From Typhlomys cinereus (Eukaryota > Chordata > Mammalia > Rodentia > Platacanthomyidae), in the NCBI GenBank assembly GCA_023101885.1, contig JALPQD010000926.1, positions 228,501-292,500 on the forward strand: DNA of 64,000 nt. The letters run 5' to 3'. Positions 62,930 through 64,000 of the stretch are shown piece by piece. Both the position numbers and the translations under genes were made by a program. The first letter of the stretch is position 1. The number at the start of each line of letters is the position of its first letter. Under the pieces are notes generated by a model. It saw nothing but the letters and a program-made list of their open reading frames with translations. It had not been told where the DNA came from and did not search any database.

Positions 62930-63215
62930 CCTCCCACATTTTATTTTTTTCCTCATTATACAAGCTCAGTAGGTATCCCTGTCCTCTTCCTACCTCCTCC
63001 ATTCCCCAGTCATCATCATTTGCACTCTCCCCCTTCCCCCCTTCCTTTTACCCCTCCCTCTCTCCTGTTCTCCCAGTACCTCTCCCTTCCTCCCTTCCAT
63101 CTCTGGAGCATTCTTTTGCGTTAATGCCAAACCTCCCTCTGAATCTTCCACCCTAGTGAGGGTTCAGGCCTCAGTGGCATAACCCAGAGCCCCTTCTTGG
63201 GGTTCCTCGCATTTT
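62930..63215 (-). mobile_element. L1 3' end, older subfamily, inside the LTR
   Basis: Antisense L1 3'UTR with a T-rich tail complement (62,921-62,955) and a C-rich tract (62,980-63,100), truncated near 63,215 in the GGGGTTCC region. Confidence 0.85.
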
Positions 63216-63700
63216 ATTTGAATCTGTCCTTGAGTCTGGTGAAGGGACAGAGTCCTACAGGGTGGGTTCTGGGAGTTTCTGATCCAGTCGGGGTGCTAAT
63301 CTAGTGGTTCCCAGGAGGAGGCTGAGACCCAGGCTTCCTCCCGACTTTGCCCAGGGTGCCCCCACCAGCCCTCAAGACTCTTGTTGCCTCGTGGTTGTGC
63401 TTTACATAGGCAGGAGCTTTCTGCGTATTCCCCTGGGGAATGAAGGGGAGACCACCAGAGCTCCATCCAGCAGCGGAGGATCCAATGTTCAGAACCATGC
63501 TCAGGGATACAGCGAGCTGGGCTGGCCTCAGACAAGCCATGATGTGTTTCTACTGGTCCCCACGCAGCCTGCGAGGTGACCCTCTAGCTGTCTAGTGTTT
63601 TCCTGTCTGGGCATCTGACTGCTGTTTCCCTGGTCCCCCCATCTTCTAGTTTGGGTGCCTGTGTGCCACCTGCCCTCACGTTGGAACCAGACGAACCAAA
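63216..63700. other. GC-richer block of unknown origin
   Basis: This lies between the L1 3' end and the resumed LTR. Overlapping open frames of 79-91 codons on both strands show no family features. It may be the 5' part of the same inserted element (for example, an old L1 5'UTR joined to a 3'UTR by internal deletion), but I cannot confirm that. Confidence 0.4.
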
Positions 63701-63774
63701 TCTCTGCCCTTTCTCCCTTTAAGTTACTTGACTTTAGGTATTATCTCACATCCACAGAAAGAGTAACTGACACA

Positions 63775-64000
63775 ATGGGAATCCCAGAGGACACAAATAT
63801 GTGTCCAGAACCAGTGAGTCTAGCTACCCCAGAAGCTGTGACCACAGGATCTAGCCAGAGAAGCAAGCTTGCCAAAGTGAGGAAACAGCCTTAGACATGT
63901 TTCTACACACTGTCTCTTCCTCAGATGCAGAGTCAATCTTGGCAGTAGATTCATTCAGTGACATCCGGTCCATATCAGGGATCCTAAAGATGGCTGCCAG
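63775..64000. other. Window end, nothing identified
   Basis: A short open frame enters from the left, but there is no support for a gene. Confidence 0.4.

Larger units (their letters stand above)
62625..63774 (+). mobile_element. MaLR-like LTR, split by an insertion
   Basis: The left part is 62,625 to about 62,922, from TGTAATGGTTTAAAATG to AATAAATCTCCC. The right part is about 63,705-63,774 (TTTAAGTTACTTGACTTTAG to AACTGACACA). Together they make one LTR of about 370 bp with TG...CA ends and an internal AATAAA. CCCTTTCTC at both inner edges may be the TSD of the insert. Confidence 0.65.

Overview
The window is nuclear DNA from a mammal, almost certainly a rodent. The signs are three intact single-exon olfactory receptor (OR) genes, LINE-1 (L1) elements with a G-rich polypurine 3'UTR and, in one case, tandem 5' monomers, B1- and B4-like SINEs, a tRNA-derived SINE with a microsatellite tail, and MaLR-like LTRs. 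The L1 and SINE sequences do not look like mouse or rat, so I infer a non-murid rodent but cannot name the species. I see no prokaryotic features, CRISPR array, tRNA or rRNA gene.

Genes: an OR2G2-like receptor (1,386-2,339, +), an OR2G3-like receptor (23,109-24,053, +) and a third class II receptor of unassigned family (55,265-56,188, +). The first two match the adjacent human OR2G2/OR2G3 pair at 1q44 in order and orientation, so this looks like part of the orthologous OR cluster. All three reading frames are open. There is also a processed pseudogene of RBBP4 (about 27.6-32.9 kb, -), split by two L1 insertions.

Layout: 0-1 kb old L1; 1.4-2.3 kb OR; 4.2-15.1 kb a minus-strand L1 block containing a full-length L1 (6,576-15,138) that carries a SINE, a twin-primed L1 and an odd partial duplication; 15.4-16.9 kb a 46-bp minisatellite; 17-22 kb sparse sequence with L1, SINE and microsatellite pieces; 23.1-24.1 kb OR; 25.3-26.5 kb L1; 27.6-32.9 kb RBBP4 pseudogene with nested L1s; 33.5-46.7 kb an older plus-strand L1 split by an L1 3' end, a SINE and a nearly intact full-length L1 (37,689-44,124); 46.8-55 kb AT-rich sequence with one solo LTR; 55.3-56.2 kb OR; 57.5-64 kb SINE, L1 and MaLR-like LTR fragments and a degenerate TTAGGG-like array.

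The ORs are independent genes, each presumably with its own promoter and an upstream non-coding exon that I cannot see. About half of the window is L1. I found no undescribed multi-gene system. The unusual content is the retrotransposition record: matched target-site duplications (TSDs), two 5' inversions, two candidate 3' transductions, an insertion with target deletion, a homology-joined partial L1 and a 98% inverted repeat. Repeat-family names come from memory of consensus features and were not checked against a database.
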